Assembly: GCA_041569895.1 (NCBI GenBank)
Contig: JBFFXF010000033.1
Location: forward strand, 1-37,007
Origin: JBFFXF01 sp041569895
GTDB lineage: Bacteria; Planctomycetota; UBA8108; JACQVS01
Reading direction: 5' to 3'
DNA: 37,007 nt
Position numbers and translations under genes: made by a program. The first letter of the stretch is position 1. Every line of letters starts with the position of its first letter. Below are positions 24,434 to 30,918 of the stretch, one piece after another. The notes below the pieces were generated by a model. It was not told where the DNA came from. It ran no database searches and saw only the letters and a program-made list of their open reading frames with translations.

Positions 24434-26147
24434 GGTCCGGCCTCTTTCCCTCCGGGTTGCGCGAGCCGTCGCGGCCGAGGCTCGCCCGGACGAAATCCCT
24501 GAAGAGCGGGTGCGGCGCGATCGGCTTCGACTTGAACTCTGGGTGGAACTGCGACGCGACGAACCAGGGGTGGCCCTCGAGCTCGACGATCTCGACCAGC
24601 TTGGTGTCGGGAGAGAGCCCCGACATGACCATGCCGCGCTCCTCGAACGCGTCGCGGTAGGCGTTGTTGAACTCGTATCGGTGGCGGTGGCGCTCCTGCA
24701 CGGTCTCGACGCCGTACGCGCGCCTCGCCAGTCGTCCCTCGACGAGGTGGCACGGGTAGGCGCCGAGCCGCATGGTGCCGCCCTTGTCCGTGACGTCCTT
24801 CTGCTCGTCGAGGAGGGAGATCACCGGATGCGGCGTCTTGCGGTTGAACTCGGTGGAGTGTGCGCCCTCGAGCCCGAGCACGTTTCGCGCGAACTCGATC
24901 GTCGCGCACTGCATGCCGAGGCAGATGCCGAGGAAGGGCACGCCCTTCTCGCGCGCGTATCGGATCGCCTCGATCTTGCCCTCGACGCCCCGGATGCCGA
25001 ATCCGCCGGGAACGAGTATCGCCCTCGAGCCGGCAAGCACGCTCTCGGCGCCCTCGCGCTCGATGCGCTCCGCCTGCACCTTCCGGAAGCGCACCAGCGC
25101 GCGATTGGCGATGCCGGCGTGCGTCAGGGCCTCGAAGATCGACTTGTACGCGTCCGTCAGCCGGATGTACTTGCCGACCAGCGTCACCTCCGTCTCGGCC
25201 TCGGGAGAGCGCAATACGTCGAGTATCTGCTCCCAGCTCGACAGGTCCGGCTCGCCTCGCGGCAGCGTCAGACGCTCGAGAATCAGCTCGTCGAGGTTCT
25301 GCTCCCGAAGCACGAGAGGCAGCTCGTAGATCGAGAGCTCGACGTCCTGCTCCTCCACCACGCCCTCGATCGGCACGTTGCAGAAGAGCGCGATCTTGCG
25401 CTTGATCTCGTCCGAGATCTCCTTCTCCGTCCTGCAGATCAGGATGTCCGGAAGGATACCGATCTCGCGCAGCCGGCCGACCGAGTGCTGCGTCGGCTTC
25501 GTCTTGATCTCGCCGGAGGCGTGCAGGTAAGGCAGCAGCGTGAGGTGGATGAAGAGCACCCGGTTGCGACCCTTCTCGAGCCCGAACTGGCGGATCGCCT
25601 CGAGGAACGGCAGGCTCTCGATATCGCCGACCGTGCCGCCGATCTCGCTGATGACGACGTCGACGTCGTCAGCGGCGACGCGCTCGATCGAGGCCTTGAT
25701 CTCGTCCGTGATGTGCGGCACCACCTGCACCGTCGACCCGAGGTAGTCCCCGCGACGCTCCTTCGAGATCACCGCGTTGTAGATCTGTCCGGTGGTGTAG
25801 TTGGAGTCCTTGGTGATGCGGGACTCGGTGAAACGCTCGTAGTGGCCGAGGTCGAGGTCGGTCTCGGCGCCGTCCTCCGTGACGTACACCTCCCCGTGCT
25901 GGTAGGGGCTCATCGTCCCCGGGTCGAGGTTGATGTAGGGATCGAACTTCTGCAGGCTGACGCGCAATCCGTGGCTCTCGAGCAGCATGCCGATCGTCGC
26001 CGACGTGAGCCCCTTGCCGAGTGACGACACGACGCCGCCCGTGACGAAGATGTACTTCGTCTTCGCTCCACGCCCCTCTTGCCCGCCCGCGTCCTTGGCG
26101 CCCGCGGCCGCAGCGTCTCCCGGGTGTGCTGGCTGTCCGGATATCAT
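24405..26147 (-). CDS. pyrG: CTP synthase PyrG
   Basis: Makes CTP from UTP with glutamine-derived ammonia in the cytoplasm. The 580-residue protein has the synthetase domain with TKYIFVTGGVVSSLGKGLTS (residues 29-48), 'QKFDPYINLDPGTMSPYQHG', 'GSTVQVVPHITDEIK' and 'EIGGTVGDIESLPFLEAIRQ'. The glutamine amidotransferase domain has 'PGGFGIRG', nucleophile Cys in 'GICLGMQCATIEFARN' and the His/Glu pair in 'QFHPEFKSKP'. The first about 28 residues (Ala/Gly-rich) extend beyond the usual start. ATG 26147 overlaps the kdsB stop as ATGA. Placement next to kdsB makes sense because KdsB consumes CTP. Confidence 0.96.
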   Translation of the reverse strand: MISGQPAHPGDAAAAGAKDAGGQEGRGAKTKYIFVTGGVVSSLGKGLTSATIGMLLESHGLRVSLQKFDPYINLDPGTMSPYQHGEVYVTEDGAETDLDLGHYERFTESRITKDSNYTTGQIYNAVISKERRGDYLGSTVQVVPHITDEIKASIERVAADDVDVVISEIGGTVGDIESLPFLEAIRQFGLEKGRNRVLFIHLTLLPYLHASGEIKTKPTQHSVGRLREIGILPDILICRTEKEISDEIKRKIALFCNVPIEGVVEEQDVELSIYELPLVLREQNLDELILERLTLPRGEPDLSSWEQILDVLRSPEAETEVTLVGKYIRLTDAYKSIFEALTHAGIANRALVRFRKVQAERIEREGAESVLAGSRAILVPGGFGIRGVEGKIEAIRYAREKGVPFLGICLGMQCATIEFARNVLGLEGAHSTEFNRKTPHPVISLLDEQKDVTDKGGTMRLGAYPCHLVEGRLARRAYGVETVQERHRHRYEFNNAYRDAFEERGMVMSGLSPDTKLVEIVELEGHPWFVASQFHPEFKSKPIAPHPLFRDFVRASLGRDGSRNPEGKRPDRVHDTARIG

Positions 26148-26914
26148 CGATCTGACGCTCTCCCCTGACTTCTGTAACTCTTCACAAACTCTCGGTAGTC
26201 CTCCTCGGTGTCGATCCCCGCGTACTCGTTCTCCGTCAAGAGGACGCGGATCTCCTCGCCGTTCTCGAGGACGCGCAGCTGCTCGAGGCGCTCGAGGCGC
26301 TCGAGGCGCCCCGGCTGCAGGTCGGAGAACGCGAGGAGGAAATCACGCCGGAAGCCGTAGATTCCGACGTGCTGGAGCCACGACACCGGATCGTCGCCGG
26401 CAGGATTCTGCGACGGGATCGACGCGCGGCTGAAGTAGAGCGCCGTGCCGCCGTCGTCGACGACCACTTTGACGATGTTCGGGTCGGCGAAGCCGGCGGC
26501 GTCGGTCCGTGGCCGCGCGAGCGTCGCCATCACGGGCGGTTTCCGGGGGCCCTCCGGCGCCGACCGCAGCGAGTCGACGAGCCGGCCGAGGTCCTCCCGG
26601 CAGATCAGCGGCTCGTCTCCCTGCACGTTCACGATGATGTCCTCATCGAGATCCCGCGCGACCTCGGCGACTCGATCGGTGCCCGAGACGTGCCGGTCCG
26701 ACGTCAGCCGGACGTCCGCCCCGAACGATCGCGCCGCCTGCTCGACCTCGCGGCTGTCCGTCGCGATGATGACACGGTCGACGCCCCGTGTCCCCTGCAC
26801 CGCCTCCCAGACGTGCTCCACGAGGAACTTGCCGGTGTCCCGGACGAGCACCTTGCGGGCAAAACGACGCGACCCGAGGCGGGCCGGAATGACGATCGCC
26901 GCTGCGCTCGACAC
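26144..26914 (-). CDS. kdsB: 3-deoxy-manno-octulosonate cytidylyltransferase KdsB
   Basis: Activates Kdo to CMP-Kdo for lipopolysaccharide inner core synthesis, in the cytoplasm. The roughly 256-residue product shows 'AIVIPARLGSRRFARKVLVR' (nucleotide-binding loop), 'VIIATDSREVEQAARSFGAD', 'LTSDRHVSGTDRVAEVARDL', 'IIVNVQGDEPLI' (the QGDEP metal-binding motif), 'YFSRASIPSQN', 'WLQHVGIYGFRRDFLLAFSD' and 'GIDTEEDYREFVKSY'. GTG 26914 gives the usual family N-terminus; TTG 26929 is the alternative. The 'GRLERLERLEQLRV' stretch is a small expansion made by 9-base repeats at about 26281-26310. First gene of the kdsB-pyrG-DUF1844 operon. Evidence, with LptF/G, that the organism makes Kdo-type LPS. 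Confidence 0.93.
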   Translation of the reverse strand: MSSAAAIVIPARLGSRRFARKVLVRDTGKFLVEHVWEAVQGTRGVDRVIIATDSREVEQAARSFGADVRLTSDRHVSGTDRVAEVARDLDEDIIVNVQGDEPLICREDLGRLVDSLRSAPEGPRKPPVMATLARPRTDAAGFADPNIVKVVVDDGGTALYFSRASIPSQNPAGDDPVSWLQHVGIYGFRRDFLLAFSDLQPGRLERLERLEQLRVLENGEEIRVLLTENEYAGIDTEEDYREFVKSYRSQGRASDR

Positions 26915-26986
26915 GGAACCGAAACTCAACCTTAAATCATTATGCCAGCGGGGCTTCGCGCTCGACGCCGCGCGCCGACCGGAAGG

Positions 26987-27015
26987 ACAGTATCACAGAG
27001 CGGGGAGGTTTTCAA
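26987..27015 (-). promoter_or_regulatory. Candidate promoter of the kdsB-pyrG operon
   Basis: On the minus strand TTGAAA (complement of 27010-27015), a 17-base spacer and TACTGT (complement of 26987-26992) lie about 60-75 bases before the kdsB start and outside the neighbouring gene, which ends at 27039. Confidence 0.5.
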
Positions 27016-27038
27016 ATCCGAAACCGCCGCCGTGCTCG

Positions 27039-28103
27039 TCAGCGAGCGGCGCCGACACCCTCCTCGATCACCTCGCGGAAGAAGGCCTCGGTGGCGTCGA
27101 CCATCGGCGAGAGCGCGAGGTTCTTCTCGACCCATTCGCGCGCCCGGCGGCCGAGCTCGCGGGCCTCCTCGGGGTTCTCGAGCAGGCGGATGATCGCGCC
27201 GGCGAGCGCGTCCGGATCGCGCTCGTTGACCAGCAGACCGGTCTCCTCGTCGGTGATGATCTGGAGGATCTCTCCCACCGCGCTCGCGACCACGGGCCGG
27301 GCCATCGCCATCGCCTCGAGCGCGGTCAGCCCGACGCCACCGCGCAGCGTCGGCACGACGACGATGTCGAGGTTTCGAAGCAGCTCCGGGAGTCGAGGCA
27401 GCGGCGGGCAGAGGTGCACGTGCTGCTCGAGCTCGAGCTCGCGGATCTGGCGCCGGAGGTTGCGTTCCTCGTCTCCGTCGCCGTGAATGACGAACATCGC
27501 CTCGCGGCCGGAGTCGAGCACGCGACGCGCCGCTGTGATCAGATACGTGTAGCCCTTGACGCGCGTCATGCGGCCGATCGAGCCGATCACCGGAATGCGG
27601 TTCGGCGCGGAGAGCGGCGGCGAGCCCGGCACGAACTTCTCGACCGACACGCCGCTGCGCACCACGCGGATGATCTCCTTCGGCACGCGCTGCGTGTTGA
27701 CGAGCGCCTCGCGGACCGCCTCGTTGACGGCGATGACTCCCGAGATGTGGCGCAGCGGCACCGTCGGCGTCTGCTCGGACGGGATGTGGTGCACCGTGGC
27801 CACCAGCGGCTTCTGCAGGCGCTGGGCGATCTTCAGCGCCATCGGCATGGAGCGCAGGTTGAGGCTGTGGACGATCTCCGGACGGTACTCGTGCAGGAGG
27901 TGCGTCAGCTTGCGGAAGGAGAAGTAGTTGTACCGCACCAGGTAGGTCTCGATCCCCTCCCGGCGGAACGCCTCGCGCAGATCGCCGCCACCGGTGCAGA
28001 GCCGCACCTGGTTGCCGCGCTCCTTGAGCACGCGGACGAGGTCGTAGCTGTAGCTCGTCGTGCTCGAGTAGCTGAGCCGCTCGTTGATGAAGAGGAGTCG
28101 CAT
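27039..28103 (-). CDS. GT4-type glycosyltransferase
   Basis: The 354-residue protein is a GT-B fold glycosyltransferase of family 4. N-terminal domain: 'MRLLFINERLSYSSTTSYSY', 'HEYRPEIVHSLNLRSMPMAL', 'KPLVATVHHIPSEQTPTVPL'. C-terminal domain: 'RIPVIGSIGRMTRVKGYTYL', 'EAMFVIHGDGDEERNLRRQI', and the donor-binding 'GVGLTALEAMAMARPVVASA' with the E-x7-E arrangement usual for retaining enzymes. The long open frame upstream to 28502 is only the shadow of queC. ATG 28103 overlaps the queC stop by one base (TGATG), implying coupling. Likely role in envelope glycan or glycoconjugate assembly; donor and acceptor unknown. Pairing with queC has no obvious pathway logic. Confidence 0.88.
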   Translation of the reverse strand: MRLLFINERLSYSSTTSYSYDLVRVLKERGNQVRLCTGGGDLREAFRREGIETYLVRYNYFSFRKLTHLLHEYRPEIVHSLNLRSMPMALKIAQRLQKPLVATVHHIPSEQTPTVPLRHISGVIAVNEAVREALVNTQRVPKEIIRVVRSGVSVEKFVPGSPPLSAPNRIPVIGSIGRMTRVKGYTYLITAARRVLDSGREAMFVIHGDGDEERNLRRQIRELELEQHVHLCPPLPRLPELLRNLDIVVVPTLRGGVGLTALEAMAMARPVVASAVGEILQIITDEETGLLVNERDPDALAGAIIRLLENPEEARELGRRAREWVEKNLALSPMVDATEAFFREVIEEGVGAAR

Positions 28104-28918
28104 CACTCCCCGCTTCCTCCGCTTTCTCCGGCGTACGGCGTCGGGTCGGCGACGCCGGCTTCCTCGAACCCGCGTCGCCGCAGGTGGCAGCTGTCGCAGC
28201 GGCCGCAGGCCCGCGGGCGCTCCGATCCATCGTCGGCCGGAAACGCCACCGGATCGTAGCAACTCCAGGTTTTTGCGAAGTCGAGGCCGAGCGAGGCCCC
28301 CAGCCGGATGATATCGGCCTTGGTCCGGTGGAGGAGCGGCGCGCGGATGCGGATCGCCGTCCCATCCTCGACCGCGGCGCGCGTCGCCAGCGCCGCCAGA
28401 CGCTCGAAGGCCCGCAGGTACTCCGGGCGGCAGTCCGGATACCCGGAGTAGTCGAGGCTGTTGACGCCGAGAAAGATGTCGGCGCAGTCGAGCTGCTCGC
28501 ACCGCGCGAGCGCGTACGCCAGGAAGACCGTGTTGCGGGCCGGGACGTAGGTGACCGGGATCGGTCCGTCGTCCAGAGCGTGACTCCGGTTAACGTGATC
28601 ACGGACGGGGTGACTCTGGTTGGGGGGGTGATCACGGTCGGCGTCGCCGCGGTCCTTCGGCACCTCGACCGCGGGATCGGTGAGCGCCGAGCCGCCGTCC
28701 TCGAGCCCCGTGAGCGTCACCAGGCGGTGCGAGACCAGCCCGATCGCCTCGGCGAGCCCGGTCGCGAAGCCGGTCTCGACGGCGTGACGCTGCCCGTAGA
28801 CGAAGGTCAGCCCGTTGAGCTCGTAGCCCAGCGACGACGCCGCGAGCGCCGTGACGGCCGAGTCGAGCCCGCCGCTGAGCAGGACGACCGCGCGCTTCGG
28901 GGACGGGGTAGGCGGCAT
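28103..28918 (-). CDS. queC: 7-cyano-7-deazaguanine synthase QueC
   Basis: Converts 7-carboxy-7-deazaguanine to preQ0, using ATP and ammonia, in queuosine precursor synthesis. The 271-residue protein has the PP-loop SGGLDS (residues 15-20), 'LTFVYGQRHAVE', 'VTYVPARNTVFLAYALARCE' (VPARN at 125-129), 'GVNSLDYSGYPDCRPEYL' and the zinc-binding cysteines at 220, 238, 241 and 244 (CGRCDSCHLRRRGF). It is longer than the usual about 225 residues partly because of an insertion at residues 90-117 (HPPNQSHPVRDHVNRSHALD), which is encoded by an imperfect direct repeat. The active site is otherwise complete. ATG 28918 is chosen from the family start. Other queuosine genes are not in the window. Confidence 0.94.
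   Translation of the reverse strand: MPPTPSPKRAVVLLSGGLDSAVTALAASSLGYELNGLTFVYGQRHAVETGFATGLAEAIGLVSHRLVTLTGLEDGGSALTDPAVEVPKDRGDADRDHPPNQSHPVRDHVNRSHALDDGPIPVTYVPARNTVFLAYALARCEQLDCADIFLGVNSLDYSGYPDCRPEYLRAFERLAALATRAAVEDGTAIRIRAPLLHRTKADIIRLGASLGLDFAKTWSCYDPVAFPADDGSERPRACGRCDSCHLRRRGFEEAGVADPTPYAGESGGSGE
28580..28641 (-). repeat. Imperfect 30-33-base direct repeat inside queC
   Basis: GTGACTCCGGTT (28580) and GTGACTCTGGTT (28610) each lead into GTGATCACGG (28595 and 28628). The duplicated unit encodes the His/Asp/Arg-rich insertion of QueC, just before its conserved VPARN segment. Confidence 0.65.
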
Positions 28919-29436
28919 GGCGGAGGTGACCGGGACTGTCGTTCGGCGGGCAGCGCGCCGCGAGAATCGACGTACGAGCGACCCGCGGCACGCGTGCGCC
29001 CCGGGCAGCCGGGATGGTAGCGGAAACCATGGCGAGACGCCACGGCGGGCTGGTGCTGGGGGGTTGATTTCGCGTCCGTCGCCGATGCCGACACCGACCC
29101 CAGCGTTGCAAAAAAGTCGTCCTCGTCCTCGTCCTCGTCGTCGTCCTCGAAGGCTCCAGTTGCGGAATCCGATGACCGACTCCGATACCGATCGCCGATG
29201 CCGATACCGATTCCGACGCCGATTCCGTCGGAGATCCGAGGTCAGAGGTCAGAGGTCAGAGGTCAGGGGTCGGAGGTCAGGACCGACGTTCGGGTGCGAT
29301 CGGGGACGGGGACGGGGACGGGGACGACTCGTTTGCGCCAGCCGTGATGGCACGGTATGACAGGGGACCTGTCCCCGGGCCTCGCCTCCGTCCGTTCGTC
29401 GCCACCGGAGCCACTCCACGAGCATGCAAGGGCGAG
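28919..29436. other. Divergent intergenic region queC / HRDC gene
   Basis: Besides composite repeat copy 4 (29104-29327) no gene is supported. TACCAT on the minus strand (complement of 29014-29019) is a possible but weak -10 for queC. Confidence 0.4.
29104..29327 (+). repeat. Composite low-complexity repeat, copy 4
   Basis: A lead GTTGCAAAAAA (29105-29115) is followed by CCTCGT units (to 29149) and the linker TCCTCGAAGGCTCCAGT (29144-29160), which matches copy 2. ACCGAT/TCCGAT/GCCGAT units (29170-29230), four GAGGTCA heptamers plus degenerate ones (29238-29279) and GGGGAC units (29300-29325) complete it. It is the most complete single copy, with five module types in a row. The terminal G-runs could form a G-quadruplex. 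Confidence 0.82.
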
Positions 29437-30138
29437 ATGGCGCGCAAGAAGGCCGGGAAAACGGAGCGGAAGGGACCGAACGGGAAGGGAACGTCGAAGC
29501 GGCGCCGGGGGGAGCGGGACAGACCGCCGGGGAGATCGGCCGCCGACGGGTTTCGCGGTGCGGCGCGCGCGGCGCTCCTGGCGCTCGCTGCCGCGCTCGA
29601 GCGCGACATCGGGGCGACGGTGAGCCCGGTGCGGCTCGCCTCGCTGGCGCGGGGCCTCGCGCCCGCCCGCCGGCTCGAGGCAGTCCGGCGGCTCGATGGC
29701 TTCGGCGTCTTCGCCGGGCTGCCGAGCGGCTGGGTGCTGGCGCACATCGACGCCCTCGTCGAGTCGGGCCACCTCGAGCCCGCCGAGGGAGCTGGCGGCG
29801 CCCTGACCATGTGCGTCTCGGGGAGCGGTCGGCGGGCCATGGGGGACGGAGAGCCGCTCGGGCAACTGGTCGAGGGTGACAGCGTGCCGGTGGCCGGGGC
29901 GCTGTCGCGCGCCGAGAGCGCCATCGTCGAGGCGCTGAGGGCGCTCCGGGCCCGTCACGCTCGGCGCGAGGGCCGTCCGGCGTTCTCGATCCTGTCGAAC
30001 GACACGGTGCGTGCGATCGCCCGCCGGCGTCCGGAGCATCTCGGCGAGCTCGCCGCCGTGCCGGGGATCGGACCCGAGCGGCTGAGACGCTACGGTCGCG
30101 GGATCCTCCGCGCCGTCAAGCGAACGCGGCCCCGCTGA
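29437..30138 (+). CDS. Stand-alone HRDC-domain protein (RecQ C-terminus-like)
   Basis: The 233-residue protein starts at ATG 29437 behind AAGGG; an upstream GTG/ATG at 29344/29347 would add 31 residues next to repeat copy 4. The N-terminus is a basic Lys/Arg/Gly tail. A winged-helix/RQC-like region follows: 'FGVFAGLPSGWVLAHIDALV', 'ESGHLEPAEGAG'. The C-terminal 75 residues are an HRDC domain: 'LSRAESAIVEALRALRARHA', 'AFSILSNDTVRAIARRRPEH', 'LGELAAVPGIGPERLRRYGR'. In RecQ helicases these two domains bind DNA, but the helicase motor is absent here and there is no helicase remnant upstream. It probably acts as a small nucleic-acid-binding protein, or is a surviving C-terminal fragment of a RecQ gene. 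The gene ends 21 bases from the convergent neighbour. Confidence 0.75.
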   Translation: MARKKAGKTERKGPNGKGTSKRRRGERDRPPGRSAADGFRGAARAALLALAAALERDIGATVSPVRLASLARGLAPARRLEAVRRLDGFGVFAGLPSGWVLAHIDALVESGHLEPAEGAGGALTMCVSGSGRRAMGDGEPLGQLVEGDSVPVAGALSRAESAIVEALRALRARHARREGRPAFSILSNDTVRAIARRRPEHLGELAAVPGIGPERLRRYGRGILRAVKRTRPR

Positions 30139-30159
30139 GCCGGGCTGGCCCGTCGACCC

Positions 30160-30918
30160 TCAGCCGGTCCCGCGCGAGTCGCCTTCCCGTCGGGCGGCGT
30201 CCCACGCTCGCGCGCGCGCCACGAACGGCTCGACGCCGTCGAGCACGGCGGCGATGAGGCCGCGAGCGCCGTCGCGGAAGCCCTGCTCGACGACGAGACG
30301 ACGGAGGATGCGACCGGCGATCGCCGCCGCGTGCGCGTCGCGAGACGCGCCCTCGGCGACGCCGGCGTGCGGTCGAGTGCGCTGCTCGAGCCGCTCGACG
30401 CACCCCGCGAGCCGCCGCGGCCCGAGGTGCACCAGCGGGTGCTCGAGGTCGACGGTGCCGCTCGCGTGGCCGGAAACGGAGTTCACACGCCCGCCGGCGG
30501 TGACGCGGAGGCAGCGAGGCTCGCGCGTTCGCCACCCGCCATGACGGAGATAGCGCCCGAGGAGGTGGCGCGTCACCGGCATCGCCAGCGCGTCGGCTCC
30601 ACGGCGAGATGCCGTCGCCTCGAGGAGCTCGGCGCGCAGTCCGTGGCTCACCCGCTCGGCGCTCGAGACAACGAGAAGCCAGCCGCCGGCCGCGGCGACG
30701 AGGACGTCGTCGGGGAGGCCCGCGGGCGTCGGCGCCGCCGGGCATGCCCCCGGCGCGGGCGAGGCCACCAGGGCGCCCGCGGAGCGGTAGGCCTGCGCGC
30801 GCTCCGCATCGCCGCAGACGGCGATCACCTCGTCGGCGAAATCGACGGTGGCCACGGACGCGGCGACGTCGACCGGGCCCGGCTCGACGACGATCGCCGC
30901 GACGAGCGCGTCACTCAT
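30160..30918 (-). CDS. Degenerate WaaE/KdtX-like family 2 glycosyltransferase
   Basis: The 252-residue protein resembles LPS-core family 2 glycosyltransferases in its second half: 'YLRHGGWRTREPRCLRVTAG', 'TVDLEHPLVHLGPRRLAGCV' and 'RLVVEQGFRDGARGLIAAVL' correspond to the GW-R-x-R, LxHxxxRxLxxxx and GFxDGxxGLxxAxL blocks. The catalytic half is changed. Where the family has 'DSGSTDxT' this has 'CGDAERAQ' after FADEVIAV, and the Asp-containing 'DADE' is replaced by 'SSAE' in WLLVVSSAERVS. Loss of the metal and nucleotide-sugar aspartates suggests an inactive or altered enzyme. ATG 30918 overlaps the FGGY kinase stop as ATGA, so the two are coupled. Family recognition is from pattern memory and should be read as probable. 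Confidence 0.6.
   Translation of the reverse strand: MSDALVAAIVVEPGPVDVAASVATVDFADEVIAVCGDAERAQAYRSAGALVASPAPGACPAAPTPAGLPDDVLVAAAGGWLLVVSSAERVSHGLRAELLEATASRRGADALAMPVTRHLLGRYLRHGGWRTREPRCLRVTAGGRVNSVSGHASGTVDLEHPLVHLGPRRLAGCVERLEQRTRPHAGVAEGASRDAHAAAIAGRILRRLVVEQGFRDGARGLIAAVLDGVEPFVARARAWDAARREGDSRGTG

Noticed and set aside
24189..26024. Long plus-strand open frame opposite pyrG
   Set aside because: pyrG on the minus strand is unmistakable; the plus frame is Asp/Arg/Leu-rich and motif-free.
28104..28502. N-terminal extension of the GT4 glycosyltransferase frame
   Set aside because: It overlaps queC in another frame and is Arg/Gly/Pro-rich; the GT-B fold starts exactly at ATG 28103.
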